From assembly GCA_044222245.1 (NCBI GenBank), contig JBGANQ010000015.1:1-64000 (forward strand): 64,000 nt of DNA. The letters run 5' to 3'. A program made the translations under genes and the position numbers. This document shows, one piece after another, positions 32,962-42,270 of this stretch. Every line of letters starts with the position of its first letter. Positions within the stretch are counted from its first letter, which is position 1. Under the pieces are notes generated by a model. It worked only from the letters and a program-made list of their open reading frames with translations. It did no database searches and had not been told where the DNA came from. This DNA is from CALFML01 sp044222245. GTDB lineage: Bacteria > Myxococcota_A > Polyangia > Palsa-1104 > JAEUJZ01.

Positions 32962-33009
32962 TTCGTTTCTGGTTTCGCTTCTGGTTTCGTTCCTGATGTC
33001 GTTTCTGGC
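32962..33009. repeat. Imperfect 12-bp tandem repeat (four units)
   Basis: TTCGTTTCTGGT is followed by TTCGCTTCTGGT, TTCGTTCCTGAT and GTCGTTTCTGGC, four 12-bp units with one to four differences. The array lies in the 270-bp divergent spacer between the amidohydrolase and the DL-rich lipoprotein genes. It could affect promoter spacing for either gene. Confidence 0.65.
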
Positions 33010-33099
33010 CTGACAACAGTTCATGCACCTACTTATGGCGTGCTACGCTGAGCGGGCACTCATCTGTTTGTCTGCAGCAAGGCTTAGCTAGGAGGCACC

Positions 33100-34275
33100 A
33101 TGAACCGTGCGTATTCCCGAGTCTTATTAGCGCCGCTATTTCTGCTCACCGCCGCTGACTGCCGCGATGAGACGACCACCCCGACGCCAACTGCGGATCT
33201 GTCGGTACAGCCGGCGGATCTTTCGGTCTTCGACCCGGATCTGGCGGCAGCTCCCCCCGACCTCAACGGCGCGGATCTCGCCCCCGTGCCGCCCCCCACC
33301 GAGTTCGTGGTGGTCCGAGTGGGCGATGGCACCGCAACCCTTAACAGCGATGCGACCGCGGCGTTCCTGGAGCGCCGCAAGATCAGCGATGGGAGCCTGG
33401 TCGGCGCTCCGCTCGCCCTGCCCACTGCGGTGGCGGCGGCCAACAAGCGGCTGACCCTGGGCGGCTCGTCGATCGGCGAGGGCTCGCTGAGTCTGTCGGT
33501 GGATGGGAAGTATCTGCTCATTGCCGGCTACGATGCCGATGTCGGCACCAAGGCGGTGGCGACCATGACCTCGGCCGCGGTCAACCGCGTCATCGGCGTC
33601 ATCAATGCCGCAAACGCCATCGACACCACCACGGCCGCCGATTTCTTGTCCGGCAGCTCGATCCGCGGCGCGACCAGCACCGACGGCAAGGCGCTGTGGG
33701 CCGCTGGCGCCGCGGGCACTTTTTACACCTCGCTTGGCAGCACTGCGGCGCCGACCTCGCTCAACGCCGTCAACATGCGCTGGCTGAACATCTTCAACGG
33801 CCAGCTGTACGCCAGCAGCGGCTCGGTCGCCAACCACGGGCTGAACACGGTGGGCACCGGAACCCCCAAGACTGCGGCCGCAGCGACGGTGCTTCCCGGC
33901 TTTGCCGCGCAGGCCGCGACCTCGCACTACGGCTTTGTCGGCTTTGATCGTAACGCCCAGCCGGGCCTTGATGTGTTCTATGTCGCCGATGACAGCGCCA
34001 CCGCCAGCGGCGGCGGTGTGCAGCGCTGGTCGCTGGTCGCTGGGGTGTGGAAGCTCGATGGGACGATCAACAAGGGGCTGACCGGCGGCGCCCGCGGCCT
34101 CATGGGCTACATCAGCGGCAAGGATGTAGTGCTGCTGGCGACCACCGCCGAGACCACCCCGCGCGTGGTCAGCTTCGTCGATGACGGCACCGCGCTCGAC
34201 ATGCTCAACGCCAAAGAGCTGGCCAAGGCGGCCACCAATACCGCCTACCGCGGCATCTCCGCGCCCCCGCAGTAA
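33100..34275 (+). CDS. DL-rich tether exported beta-propeller-like protein
   Basis: The 391-residue product has a signal peptide (VLLAPLFLLTAADC) with an atypical residue before the cysteine, so lipidation is uncertain. Residues 28-60 form a low-complexity tether with repeated D-L pairs (ADLSVQPADLSVFDPDLAA). The mature part alternates small residues and strands (LSVDGKYLLIAGYDADVG and TDGKALWAAGAAGTFYTS), suggesting a beta-propeller. A GAGG element precedes ATG 33100, and it ends in a double stop TAATAA. Similar tethers occur in the amidohydrolase at 31285 and the lipoprotein at 44995. The function is unknown. Confidence 0.75.
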   Translation: MNRAYSRVLLAPLFLLTAADCRDETTTPTPTADLSVQPADLSVFDPDLAAAPPDLNGADLAPVPPPTEFVVVRVGDGTATLNSDATAAFLERRKISDGSLVGAPLALPTAVAAANKRLTLGGSSIGEGSLSLSVDGKYLLIAGYDADVGTKAVATMTSAAVNRVIGVINAANAIDTTTAADFLSGSSIRGATSTDGKALWAAGAAGTFYTSLGSTAAPTSLNAVNMRWLNIFNGQLYASSGSVANHGLNTVGTGTPKTAAAATVLPGFAAQAATSHYGFVGFDRNAQPGLDVFYVADDSATASGGGVQRWSLVAGVWKLDGTINKGLTGGARGLMGYISGKDVVLLATTAETTPRVVSFVDDGTALDMLNAKELAKAATNTAYRGISAPPQ

Positions 34276-34300
34276 TAACGCCTGGGGATCCACTGCGGTA

Positions 34301-34384
34301 TCGGCAATCGATCCGCAGTCCTCCCTTGCCCCGCCCCGCGCCGAGCGCAGCGCCTGCAGTCCCCGCTACTGACCTTCAACCCGG
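34301..34384 (+). repeat. 83-bp-type repeat, copy C, at the kinase breakpoint
   Basis: The left end (AATCGATCCGCAGTC) matches copy A at 14 of 15 bases, and the right end (GACCTTCAACCCGG) is identical to copy B over 14 bases, with almost the same overall length (84). The middle is diverged and GC-rich. The right 14 bases also encode D-L-Q-P of the kinase catalytic loop in the adjacent truncated gene, so the repeat end and the gene break coincide. Confidence 0.5.
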
Positions 34385-37300
34385 CAATGTCATCATCCCC
34401 AACGATGGGGGGGTCAAGCTCCTTGACTTCGGGCTGGCGAAGTTTGTCGAAGGGGGCGCGGCGCTGGATCTGGAAGCGGAGGCTCCGCCGTCGCCCACCT
34501 CGGCCGAGTCGATCGCCGCGACCATCGATATCGGTGGCGCCAACGTGCCGCCGGGCGGAACCAACCCGCTTTACACGGCCGAGACCCCCAAGCCGAACGA
34601 GTCGCCAGCGTCTCCCGCGGCCGAGCCAGCCGCTGCGGGGGTAAGCCATGAGTCCCACGTCCAGGTCAGCTACCGGCAGCTTCTGACGAGCGCGCCTTCG
34701 AGCCAGCAGCTGGCCGCCCTGCGCAAGAGCATCCCGCCGGTCAGTGCGCCCGCGGAGTCGGCGATGCCGGTCCCGCCACCGCCCGACACGGTGCCGCCGT
34801 CGGCTCCCGAGCTGCCCCCGCGGTCGGCTGCGGACGACGGAGCGTCGCAGCAGGTAAACACCAGCACGATCAAGGGGACGCCGCTCTATATGGCCCCGGA
34901 GGTCTTGTCTGGGGAGCCGGCGAGCCGGCGCTCGGACATCTACTCGATGGGGGCGCTCCTCTATGAGCTGTGCGCGGGCGCGCCGCCGCACGTCAACACC
35001 TCGCTGGCCGACCTGCAGCGCATCGTCTCGACCCAGAACGCACCGCCGCTGGCATCGGTGACGATGCTCGATCCGCGCTTTGCGGCGATCGTTGACCGCT
35101 GCCTGTGCCGCGACCCGGCGCTGCGCTACGCCTCGGCCGAGGAGCTGCGCGACGCCCTGGAGCAGCTTGTCTCGGGCCCCAACAAGGACGAGATCCCGGA
35201 GGGGAACCCGTATCGCGGCCTGCTCGCCTTCGAGGCGCAGCACCGCGCCCTGTTCTTCGGCCGCAAGTCGGAGATCGGCACCCTCATCGACCGCCTGCGC
35301 ACCGAGTCGTTCCTGCTCGTCGCCGCTGACTCCGGCGTGGGCAAGTCCTCGCTGTGCCGCGCCGGCGTCCTGCCCCTGGTGGCCGACGGAGCGCTCGGCG
35401 GCAGCTGCAGCTATGTCACCGCCGTGCTCGTCCCCGGACGCAAGCCGCTGTTCGCGCTGTGCACGGCCGTCGCGACAGCCCTGTCGTGCGACGAAGCGCC
35501 CCTCATCAAAGCAGTGGAGAAGGCGCCGATGTCGTTCGCCCGGACGGTGCGCAAGCTGCTCGGTCCGGGCCGCGGCATCCTGCTGTTTCTCGACCAGATG
35601 GAGGAGCTTGTCACCATCGGCGACCAGGCGCAGTCGCCGCTGGTCAGCGAGGCGCTGAGCTCGATCGCGCTGCACGGCGGCGAGGTGCGGCTCTTGTGCA
35701 CCGCGCGCTCGGACTTCCTCTCCCGCCTGGCCACGCTGCCGAGCCTGGGCGACGAGGTGACGCGCGCCCTGTACCTGCTGCGACCGATGGGTCCGGATAA
35801 GCTCCGCGAGGCCGTCGTCGGTCCGGCGCTTATCAAGGGGGTGTCGTTCGAGTCCGACGCGCTGGTCGACTCGCTGGTCCAGTCCACCGCGCGCACCGAC
35901 GGCGGGCTGCCTCTGTTGCAGTTCGCCCTCGCCGAGCTGTGGGAGGTGCGCAGCGGCGGCGTCATCACCACCGCCGCCCTCGAGTCGATCGGCGGCGTCG
36001 CCGGGGCGCTGGCCCGCCACGGTGACCATGTGGTGGGCGCGCTGCCGCCGGAGCAGCGGCTGTCGGCTCGCCGCATCCTGATGTCGCTGGTCACTCTGGA
36101 GCGCACGCGCGCCCGCCGCACCGATGACGAGCTCACCCGCTCGGACCCGGCAGCGCGCCCGGCGCTCGACGCCTTGGTGCGCGGCCGGCTGCTCGTCGCC
36201 CGCGACACTGCGGAGGGCGCCGCCTATGAGGTCGCCCACGAGGCGCTCATCCGCGGCTGGGACACTCTTGGCCGCTGGCTCGATGAGCACGCGGAGAGCC
36301 GCGCCGTCAAGCAGCGCCTGGAGACCGCCGCCTACGAGTGGAATCGCCTGGGTCGCGCCAAGGACGCGCTGTGGAGCAGCCGCCAGCTCGCCGAGACCGT
36401 CATCCTCAACCAGCACGATATCGGCCCGCGCGAGGCCGACTTTCTCCAGGCGTCGCAGGCGGCGGTGCGGCGCATCCGCCAGCTGCGCCGCGCCGCGCTG
36501 GTCGCCATCCCGCTGCTGCTGGGCCTCCTTTACGGCGGCGTGCGTCTGGCCGCTCACCGCGACGTCGGCCGCCGGGTGGCGGTCCTGCAGAGCCAGGCCC
36601 AGAGCGCGATCCGCGAGGCTCAGGGCAAGAACGCCCACGTCGAGCAGCTGCGGCAGCAGGCGTTCGCGCTGTTCGACGCCAAAGAGCGCGACAAGGGAGA
36701 GGATGTCTGGAAACAGGCGCTCAGCCTGGCCGCCCAGGCCGACCGCATCTACGCCCGCGCCGGCCGCGCCCTGGAGGCGGCGCTCATCCTGGACAGCAGT
36801 CGCGCCGACGTGCGCTCGCTCTTGACCGACGGCCTATATGAGCGGGCGGTAGTCGCGCAGCGCGATAACCAGCCTCGCCAGCTCGACGATCTGCTGCAAC
36901 GTATGGCCCTGTACGACACCGATGGCAGCCACCAGAAGAAATGGAATGCCCCGGGTCAGGTTGAGATCCAGACAAGTCCGCCCGGCGCCAAAGTAAAGCT
37001 GGAGCAGTACCTAGAGACCGAAGACAAGAAGCGCATCCTGGTAAGCCCGCGTGAGCTTGGCACAACACCAATTGCGAGAATGCAGCTTGCCCCCGGCTCC
37101 TATCTTCTTACCTTCACCTTGCCTGGCCATACCCCGGTCCGCTATCCATTTGTGATAGGCCGCGAAGAGAGTTTAAAGGTCAGCACCCCACTTCCGCTAG
37201 AGGCCAAGATCCCCAAGGGCTTTGTTTACATCCCAGCCGGGCGCTTCCTGTTTGGCAACAACAACGAGGAATCTGTTCGGCAGCTGTTCCTGCAGACGGT

Positions 37301-38045
37301 ACCGCTGCACCAGGTCGAGACACCGGCGTATCTGATCGCTCAGCTAGAGACGACCTTTGGCGACTGGATTGAGTTTCTACAGTCTCTCCCCGCTGAGGAG
37401 AGGCAGAAGCGCACACCCAAGGCGGGCAGCGCGGGGATCTCGGGTCTACTGGAGCTCAAGGAGCTTGGCCCGGAGCGCTGGCAGCTGACAATTCAACCCA
37501 AGACCGACAAGTTTTCGGCCGTCACTAAGGAGCCGCTGCGGTACCCTGCGCGAAAGAACCGCGCCGTTCAAAACTGGTATCGCCTCCCGATCGGCGGCAT
37601 CTCACTAGAAGATGCCCAGGCCTACGTCCAGTGGCTGGATCGGACGGGGCGCGTCCACGGCGCACATGTATGCAGCGAACATGAGTGGGAGCGAGCCGCC
37701 AAGGGAGCCGACGACCGCAACCTGCCCACCGGATTTAGGTTGGCGCCGGATGACGCGAACTTTGATCAGACCTATCAGAAGAATGCCGCAGCTTTCGGCC
37801 CTGACGAAGTCGGCGCTCATCCAGGCAGCCGGAGCCCCTTTGGCATTGATGATATGGCGGGGAATAACTTTGAGTGGACGATCTCATCGGTCAGTCCAGA
37901 GGAGTATGTAGTTCGGGGTGCGAGCTTTTCCCTAGATGAGCTGACCTGTTACAGCAACAACCGCAATCCAAATGATCCATCGGTTCGCCTGGACTACTAC
38001 GGACTTCGCGTCTGCGCTGCCCCTGCAGATCCAAGTTCACCGTGA
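34326..38045 (+). pseudogene. Decapitated kinase-nSTAND1-PEGA-SUMF1 protein (C-terminal part)
   Basis: The frame is open for 1239 codons from a TTG at 34326, but homology starts only at 34371 with DLQPGN. It thus begins inside the kinase catalytic loop: DFG is at about residues 34-36, then a 140-residue P/A/S-rich insert, then GTPLYMAPE (near 183) and the rest of the kinase C-lobe. The N-lobe, catalytic lysine and H-R of HRD are absent. An nSTAND1 ATPase follows (NPYRGLLAFE, FFGRKSEI, Walker A ADSGVGKSSL near 335, ILLFLDQMEEL near 418), then a membrane helix near 725, a PEGA-like domain and a C-terminal SUMF1/FGE-type domain (GFVYIPAGRFLFGN, HVCSEHEWERAAKG). The missing half matches the fragment at 60569. 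No good start site is visible, so expression of a working kinase is doubtful. Confidence 0.9.
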
Positions 38046-38285
38046 TGTGCATCACTGAGGCTATTTGTCTCCACTCATGGGGTCTCGCCACCCCACATTC
38101 TGGATTTATCTGACCAGTCTTTCGCCATCTAAGGCGAGTCTCTGAGCCAGCTCTGCGGGTCGCATGATGTAGGCTCGCACCGCGGCCTGAACTTCCAGTC
38201 ATTCCGCTAGCTTATCTCGGCATCGTTTCCGAAGTCACAGATGGCACGCGTCCTGCTTAGTGAGTAGAGTCACGGGAGGCATGTG

Positions 38286-39317
38286 ATGCTTAGCAAGATT
38301 GGTTTAGGTGGTTTGGTATTATCTCTGTCTATGTACGCCGGTTGCTCACAGACAGATTACTCTGATTTTACGTTCGCCGACACCCAGCAGGGTAGTACCG
38401 TCGACAACGGGACCGCGCTAAATGGCATGAAACAAAATGGCATGAAGCAAAACGGCATGAAGCAAAATGGCGTCGGCCTTCATGTTGCCACCATCACCAG
38501 TGGAAACATTGTCGCTGCTGCCGATGCTGATGCGACTATCACCTTCAGCAGCAGTCAGCTGAATCAGACTATTATTGATGCCGACCTCGAAGATGGGAAT
38601 ACAACCAAGTTTCGCATCGATGCGGTAACCTATAACTCGTCCGTCGGCACGAACTTCTACTACCTCTCCAATTGGAATCCGACCACCGGCACCTGGGAGT
38701 CGGCCTGCGGCATCGATCCCACCGGCACCTACGCGCCTGCCGGGACCCTGATCCCCGCCGTCGCCTTCGCTGACACCTGGAACCTGGTCAATGGCACCAA
38801 TGTATACGATCCGGACAAGTTCACCTTCAGCTGCGTGAACGCGGCGATCGGCAAGTGCGTTGTCTGGGGATACAAGCGCTGGGCGTCCCAGCAGGAGTGC
38901 GACGGGGGCAACTGCAAGACGCAGGACATGTCGTTTTTCCATCAGGCGTGCACCCGCCTGGTGCGCGCCGACTACTGCGGCGACGGCATGTACCACACCC
39001 GCAACGGCACGAGCATTGATGTATATGACAACCTGGGCATCCAGACCCGCGACGGGGTCGTTGGCAACAGCCTGGAGGCCGACTGGCGCTACGACGGGGC
39101 CCACTGCCTCCGCCACACCCGCTGGCTGCGCGCCGATACCGCCGATACCTCATACGCGACGGATCTGGCCTACGTGACCGCCAAATGCCCCTCTCGCCTG
39201 GCGAGCAATGACGCCAGCTGCGCCGACCCCAACGCCTCGCACTTCTTCAAGGCTAACGGGTTTAACGACTCGCTAGTAAATCGCGTGGTCCTGCGCAACG
39301 AGTCCTACATGCACTAA
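38286..39317 (+). CDS. ADYC-domain lipoprotein
   Basis: The 343-residue lipoprotein has signal LVLSLSMYAGC. After it come three tandem NGMKQ units and a beta-rich domain. The C-terminal half is the ADYC domain: CVVWGYKRWASQQECDG, then the signature VRADYCGDGMYHTRNGTSID and VYDNLGIQTRDG, with many paired cysteines that probably form disulfides. The family is known mainly from myxobacteria as exported proteins without an assigned function. GGGAGG precedes ATG 38286; the GTG directly before it could also be read. Codon use is less GC-rich at its start than in its neighbours. Confidence 0.88.
   Translation: MLSKIGLGGLVLSLSMYAGCSQTDYSDFTFADTQQGSTVDNGTALNGMKQNGMKQNGMKQNGVGLHVATITSGNIVAAADADATITFSSSQLNQTIIDADLEDGNTTKFRIDAVTYNSSVGTNFYYLSNWNPTTGTWESACGIDPTGTYAPAGTLIPAVAFADTWNLVNGTNVYDPDKFTFSCVNAAIGKCVVWGYKRWASQQECDGGNCKTQDMSFFHQACTRLVRADYCGDGMYHTRNGTSIDVYDNLGIQTRDGVVGNSLEADWRYDGAHCLRHTRWLRADTADTSYATDLAYVTAKCPSRLASNDASCADPNASHFFKANGFNDSLVNRVVLRNESYMH
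38421..38465 (+). repeat. 15-bp in-frame tandem repeat (NGMKQ x3)
   Basis: Three 15-bp units differing at two positions encode NGMKQ in the N-terminal region of the ADYC lipoprotein. N-G-rich pentapeptide-like repeats before the ADYC domain are a feature of this family, so unit number may vary between strains. Confidence 0.8.
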
Positions 39318-39339
39318 CCGCCAGCGTCCGCCGTCCGAC

Positions 39340-42267
39340 CTATGGTGTCGGCGGACTCTCGGCGGGCTCGCTCCCGAGTAGTCGCAGACCCGCCGGCAGG
39401 GTGTCGCCGAAGGCGAACCGCTCCTCCCGCTCCTGGCGCGGGACGACTTCTTGGACCATACGCGCCAGGTGAGCGCCGTCTTCACCGACGACCAGCTGCT
39501 CCAGCCAGGCGGCCAGCCGCTGGCGCTTGGGCTCGTGCAGGTCGCGCACTCTGTCGCCGGTGAAGCGGCCAAGCTCGGCGGCGCAGTGGCCAAGCTGGTA
39601 GCGCTCCTCGGTCGCCTCGGGGGCCGGCACTGGCAGCGCCATCAGCCGGCTCAGCCACTTGTCGACGAGCGCCGGGGCGATCACGCTGTCGATGGAGCCA
39701 TACAGCGGCATGCGCGCCCCCAGGCGGGCGAGCGCCCACAGCCCGTGCTCGCTGCGCTTTTTCTCCAAGAGCTGCAGCAGGGTGTCGCCAAGCTCGATCT
39801 TCTTGCGGCCCTCCAGGCGCTCGCAGGCGGCGATGGCGCGCCAGATCTCGGCCGCCTCCTGGGGGCTGGGAGGCTTCTTGTCGACCCGCCGCTGACTTGG
39901 AAGCAGCAGCGGCGCAACGCGCTTCCACAGCTCGTCCTGCTGGGTCCGCGACAGGCCGCCGGCGATGCGGCGCCACAGGATCCACCACTCGAGCTTGCAG
40001 GTGTCCTCGCGCTCGTGCACAAGGCCGACGTTGAAGACCCGCCAGGCCTCTTTGACCCGCCAGTCGTCCAGCGCATAGCCAAACCCTGGCCGCAGGCAGA
40101 AGCCGCCGAGGTTTAGCCAGCGCGCCTCATGGGCGGCGCTGCGCCCGCGCTTGTCGCGATATTTCTTGAGCTCCTCCCACAGCGCCCGCAAGGTCGCGGT
40201 CGACCAGCCATCGCGCGGCCCGAGCACCGCCTGCAGCGCTCGAGCGAGCCCGGCCGGAGAAGCGCCTGATTCGAAGACCTGGGCCAGCTGCTCCGCCGCC
40301 GCGGCCAGCAGGCCTGCCTGCTCCGCCGAGGTCGCGGCCACCGGCTCGGCCGGCGCGGACTCGCCGGCCGCCGGCAACGGCGCCGCGCTCATGCTGGAGT
40401 CCACCGCCCCCTCCGTGCTGCGCAGGTCGAACTGCAGTCTCCAGCGCAGTGGTGCGGCGGCCATACCTTCTGGATCAGAGCGGGCCGGCTCGCTCGGCTC
40501 TGGCTCGCAGGCGACCGCCCACAGCTCCAGGGTGCCGATCTCGGTCAGGCGCGCCGCCAGGGTCACCGCGATCGGCCGTGCCTGCGAGCTGCGCGGGTGG
40601 CGCAGGACTGTATACAGCGGCGGCAGCTCGACCAGCTCGCCGGTGGCCAGCTGCAGCACATCGCCCGGCCGGTCGCCCTCGCGCTGGGCCGAGCTGAACA
40701 GCCGGAAGCGCACCGGCCGGTTGGTGAGCAGCTGCAGCGGCCGCCCGGCCAGGTCGACCTCGGCCCCCTCTTCCAGGCCGCGCGGGGTCAGGCAGACGTA
40801 GCTCGCCTGCGGGTCGGCGGCGACCCGCCGCGCGGGGTCGGCCGGATCTGTGGGCAGCGGCGGCCGCTCGACCTCGACGTAGTAGGCGCGCGCGGCGCCG
40901 CCGGAGATGCGCATGCCCTCGCCGCGACGCGACAGCGCGTAGTAGGCGGCCCCGCGGGCCACCGCCAGGTCCGGCGCCTCGTTGGTCAAAAGCCGCGGCC
41001 GCTGCCCGGTCAGGCTGGCCACCGCAGAGACGATGCGCTCGCGGATCGCCGGAGCGCACAGCACGCCGCCGTTGAACAGCACGACCTGCGGCCGCGCCTT
41101 GTGCTGGCGCAGAAACGCCGCGATGTAGCGGGTCACCGCCGGATCGGCGGCGTAGGGCAGCCCGAACTCCTGCAGGCCGGAGCGGCTCCGCTGCGGCTCG
41201 GCGTCGGGCGCCACCTGGGGAAAGAAGCCATCGAGCAGGACCGACTCGACCTCCGGCCGCAGCAGCTCGGCGTGCAGGCCGCCGCCGATCAGCTTGCTGC
41301 CGCGCCCGGCGACGTGGATGCTCCAGCGCTCGGGCGGGTCGCCGCCGAGGAGCTTCTCTTTGGCCACCCGGCACGACTGCAACAGGCCCGCGAAGGTGTG
41401 CGCCGGCAGCCGGCCGCCGCCGCCGAGCTGCTGCTCGACCCGCCGCGCCAGCGCCAGATCCATGTTGTCGCCGCCGAGCAGCAGGTGCTCGCCGACCGCC
41501 GTGCGCGAGAAGTGGATCCGCTTGCCGGCGCTGCCGCCAGGCGCGGCCGGTGCCTTGTGGACCTCGATGAGGGTGAAGTCGGTGGTGCCGCCGCCGATGT
41601 CGCACACGAAGATGAGATCGCCGGCGTCCACCTCTTCGGCCAGCCGCGCATGGTCGGACAGCCAGTGGTAAAACGCCGCCTGCGGCTCTTCCAGCAGCGT
41701 CAGCTGCGCCATCGCCAGGCCCGCCCGCCGGGCCGCCTCGACGGTCAGCTCGCGCGCCACCTCATCGAACGAGGCCGGCACGGTCAGCACCACCTCAAGG
41801 TCGGCGAGGCTCACCTGCAGGCTGTAACAGAAGCCGGCGAGCATGTGCCGCAGGTAGCGGGCCGAGACCTCGACCGGCGACAGCCGCGGCACGTCCGGGC
41901 TGCCCCCCCAGGGCAGGATGTCCTGCAGGCGATCGACGCGCGGGTGACACAGCCAGCTCTTGGCCGACATGATGCTGCGACCGGGCACCAGCTGCGCCTG
42001 GATGCGCGCCAGCTCACCGACCACGTAGTCAGGTGGCTCGGCCTCCTTGGGCGTCCACGGCAGGCGCGTCGCCTGCCGCGGCAGCTCGTGCTCGCCCACA
42101 TGGTGGTGCAGCGACGGCAGGGTCGGGCGCGCCGCCACGTCCCCCGGTCCGATGAGCTGCGGGATGGGAAAGTCGCGCAGCCGCCGCGGCAGCTCTGCGG
42201 TGTCCAGGTAGGCGAGGGCCGAGTTGGTGGTGCCCAGATCGATGCCGACCAGGTAGCGCGCCGCCAC
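39340..42267 (-). CDS. Hsp70-family ATPase, long form (DUF3731-type C-terminus)
   Basis: This 975-residue protein has the DnaK-type actin-fold ATPase: YLVGIDLGTTNSALAYLDT at the start, DLEVVLTVPASFDEVARELTVEA, TLLEEPQAAFYHWL, and FVCDIGGGTTDFTLIEVHK. Instead of a DnaK substrate domain it has a long helical C-terminal region (about 600-960) of the type found in the paired Hsp70-like proteins annotated with DUF3731. The start is GTG 42267 with AGGAG seven bases upstream, only three bases after the stop of the upstream Hsp70. It forms an operon with the other Hsp70 and DUF2760. This three-gene set is widely conserved; the proteins probably act as a cytosolic chaperone-like machine of unknown clients. 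Confidence 0.9.
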   Translation of the reverse strand: MAARYLVGIDLGTTNSALAYLDTAELPRRLRDFPIPQLIGPGDVAARPTLPSLHHHVGEHELPRQATRLPWTPKEAEPPDYVVGELARIQAQLVPGRSIMSAKSWLCHPRVDRLQDILPWGGSPDVPRLSPVEVSARYLRHMLAGFCYSLQVSLADLEVVLTVPASFDEVARELTVEAARRAGLAMAQLTLLEEPQAAFYHWLSDHARLAEEVDAGDLIFVCDIGGGTTDFTLIEVHKAPAAPGGSAGKRIHFSRTAVGEHLLLGGDNMDLALARRVEQQLGGGGRLPAHTFAGLLQSCRVAKEKLLGGDPPERWSIHVAGRGSKLIGGGLHAELLRPEVESVLLDGFFPQVAPDAEPQRSRSGLQEFGLPYAADPAVTRYIAAFLRQHKARPQVVLFNGGVLCAPAIRERIVSAVASLTGQRPRLLTNEAPDLAVARGAAYYALSRRGEGMRISGGAARAYYVEVERPPLPTDPADPARRVAADPQASYVCLTPRGLEEGAEVDLAGRPLQLLTNRPVRFRLFSSAQREGDRPGDVLQLATGELVELPPLYTVLRHPRSSQARPIAVTLAARLTEIGTLELWAVACEPEPSEPARSDPEGMAAAPLRWRLQFDLRSTEGAVDSSMSAAPLPAAGESAPAEPVAATSAEQAGLLAAAAEQLAQVFESGASPAGLARALQAVLGPRDGWSTATLRALWEELKKYRDKRGRSAAHEARWLNLGGFCLRPGFGYALDDWRVKEAWRVFNVGLVHEREDTCKLEWWILWRRIAGGLSRTQQDELWKRVAPLLLPSQRRVDKKPPSPQEAAEIWRAIAACERLEGRKKIELGDTLLQLLEKKRSEHGLWALARLGARMPLYGSIDSVIAPALVDKWLSRLMALPVPAPEATEERYQLGHCAAELGRFTGDRVRDLHEPKRQRLAAWLEQLVVGEDGAHLARMVQEVVPRQEREERFAFGDTLPAGLRLLGSEPAESPPTP

Positions 42268-42270
42268 TTG

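Noticed and set aside
36000..36638. Very long antisense open frames, such as those opposite the STAND protein, the Hsp70 genes and the ABC exporter
   Set aside because: They are R-, H- and Q-rich mirror frames caused by high G+C at third codon positions. The sense strands encode clear domains.
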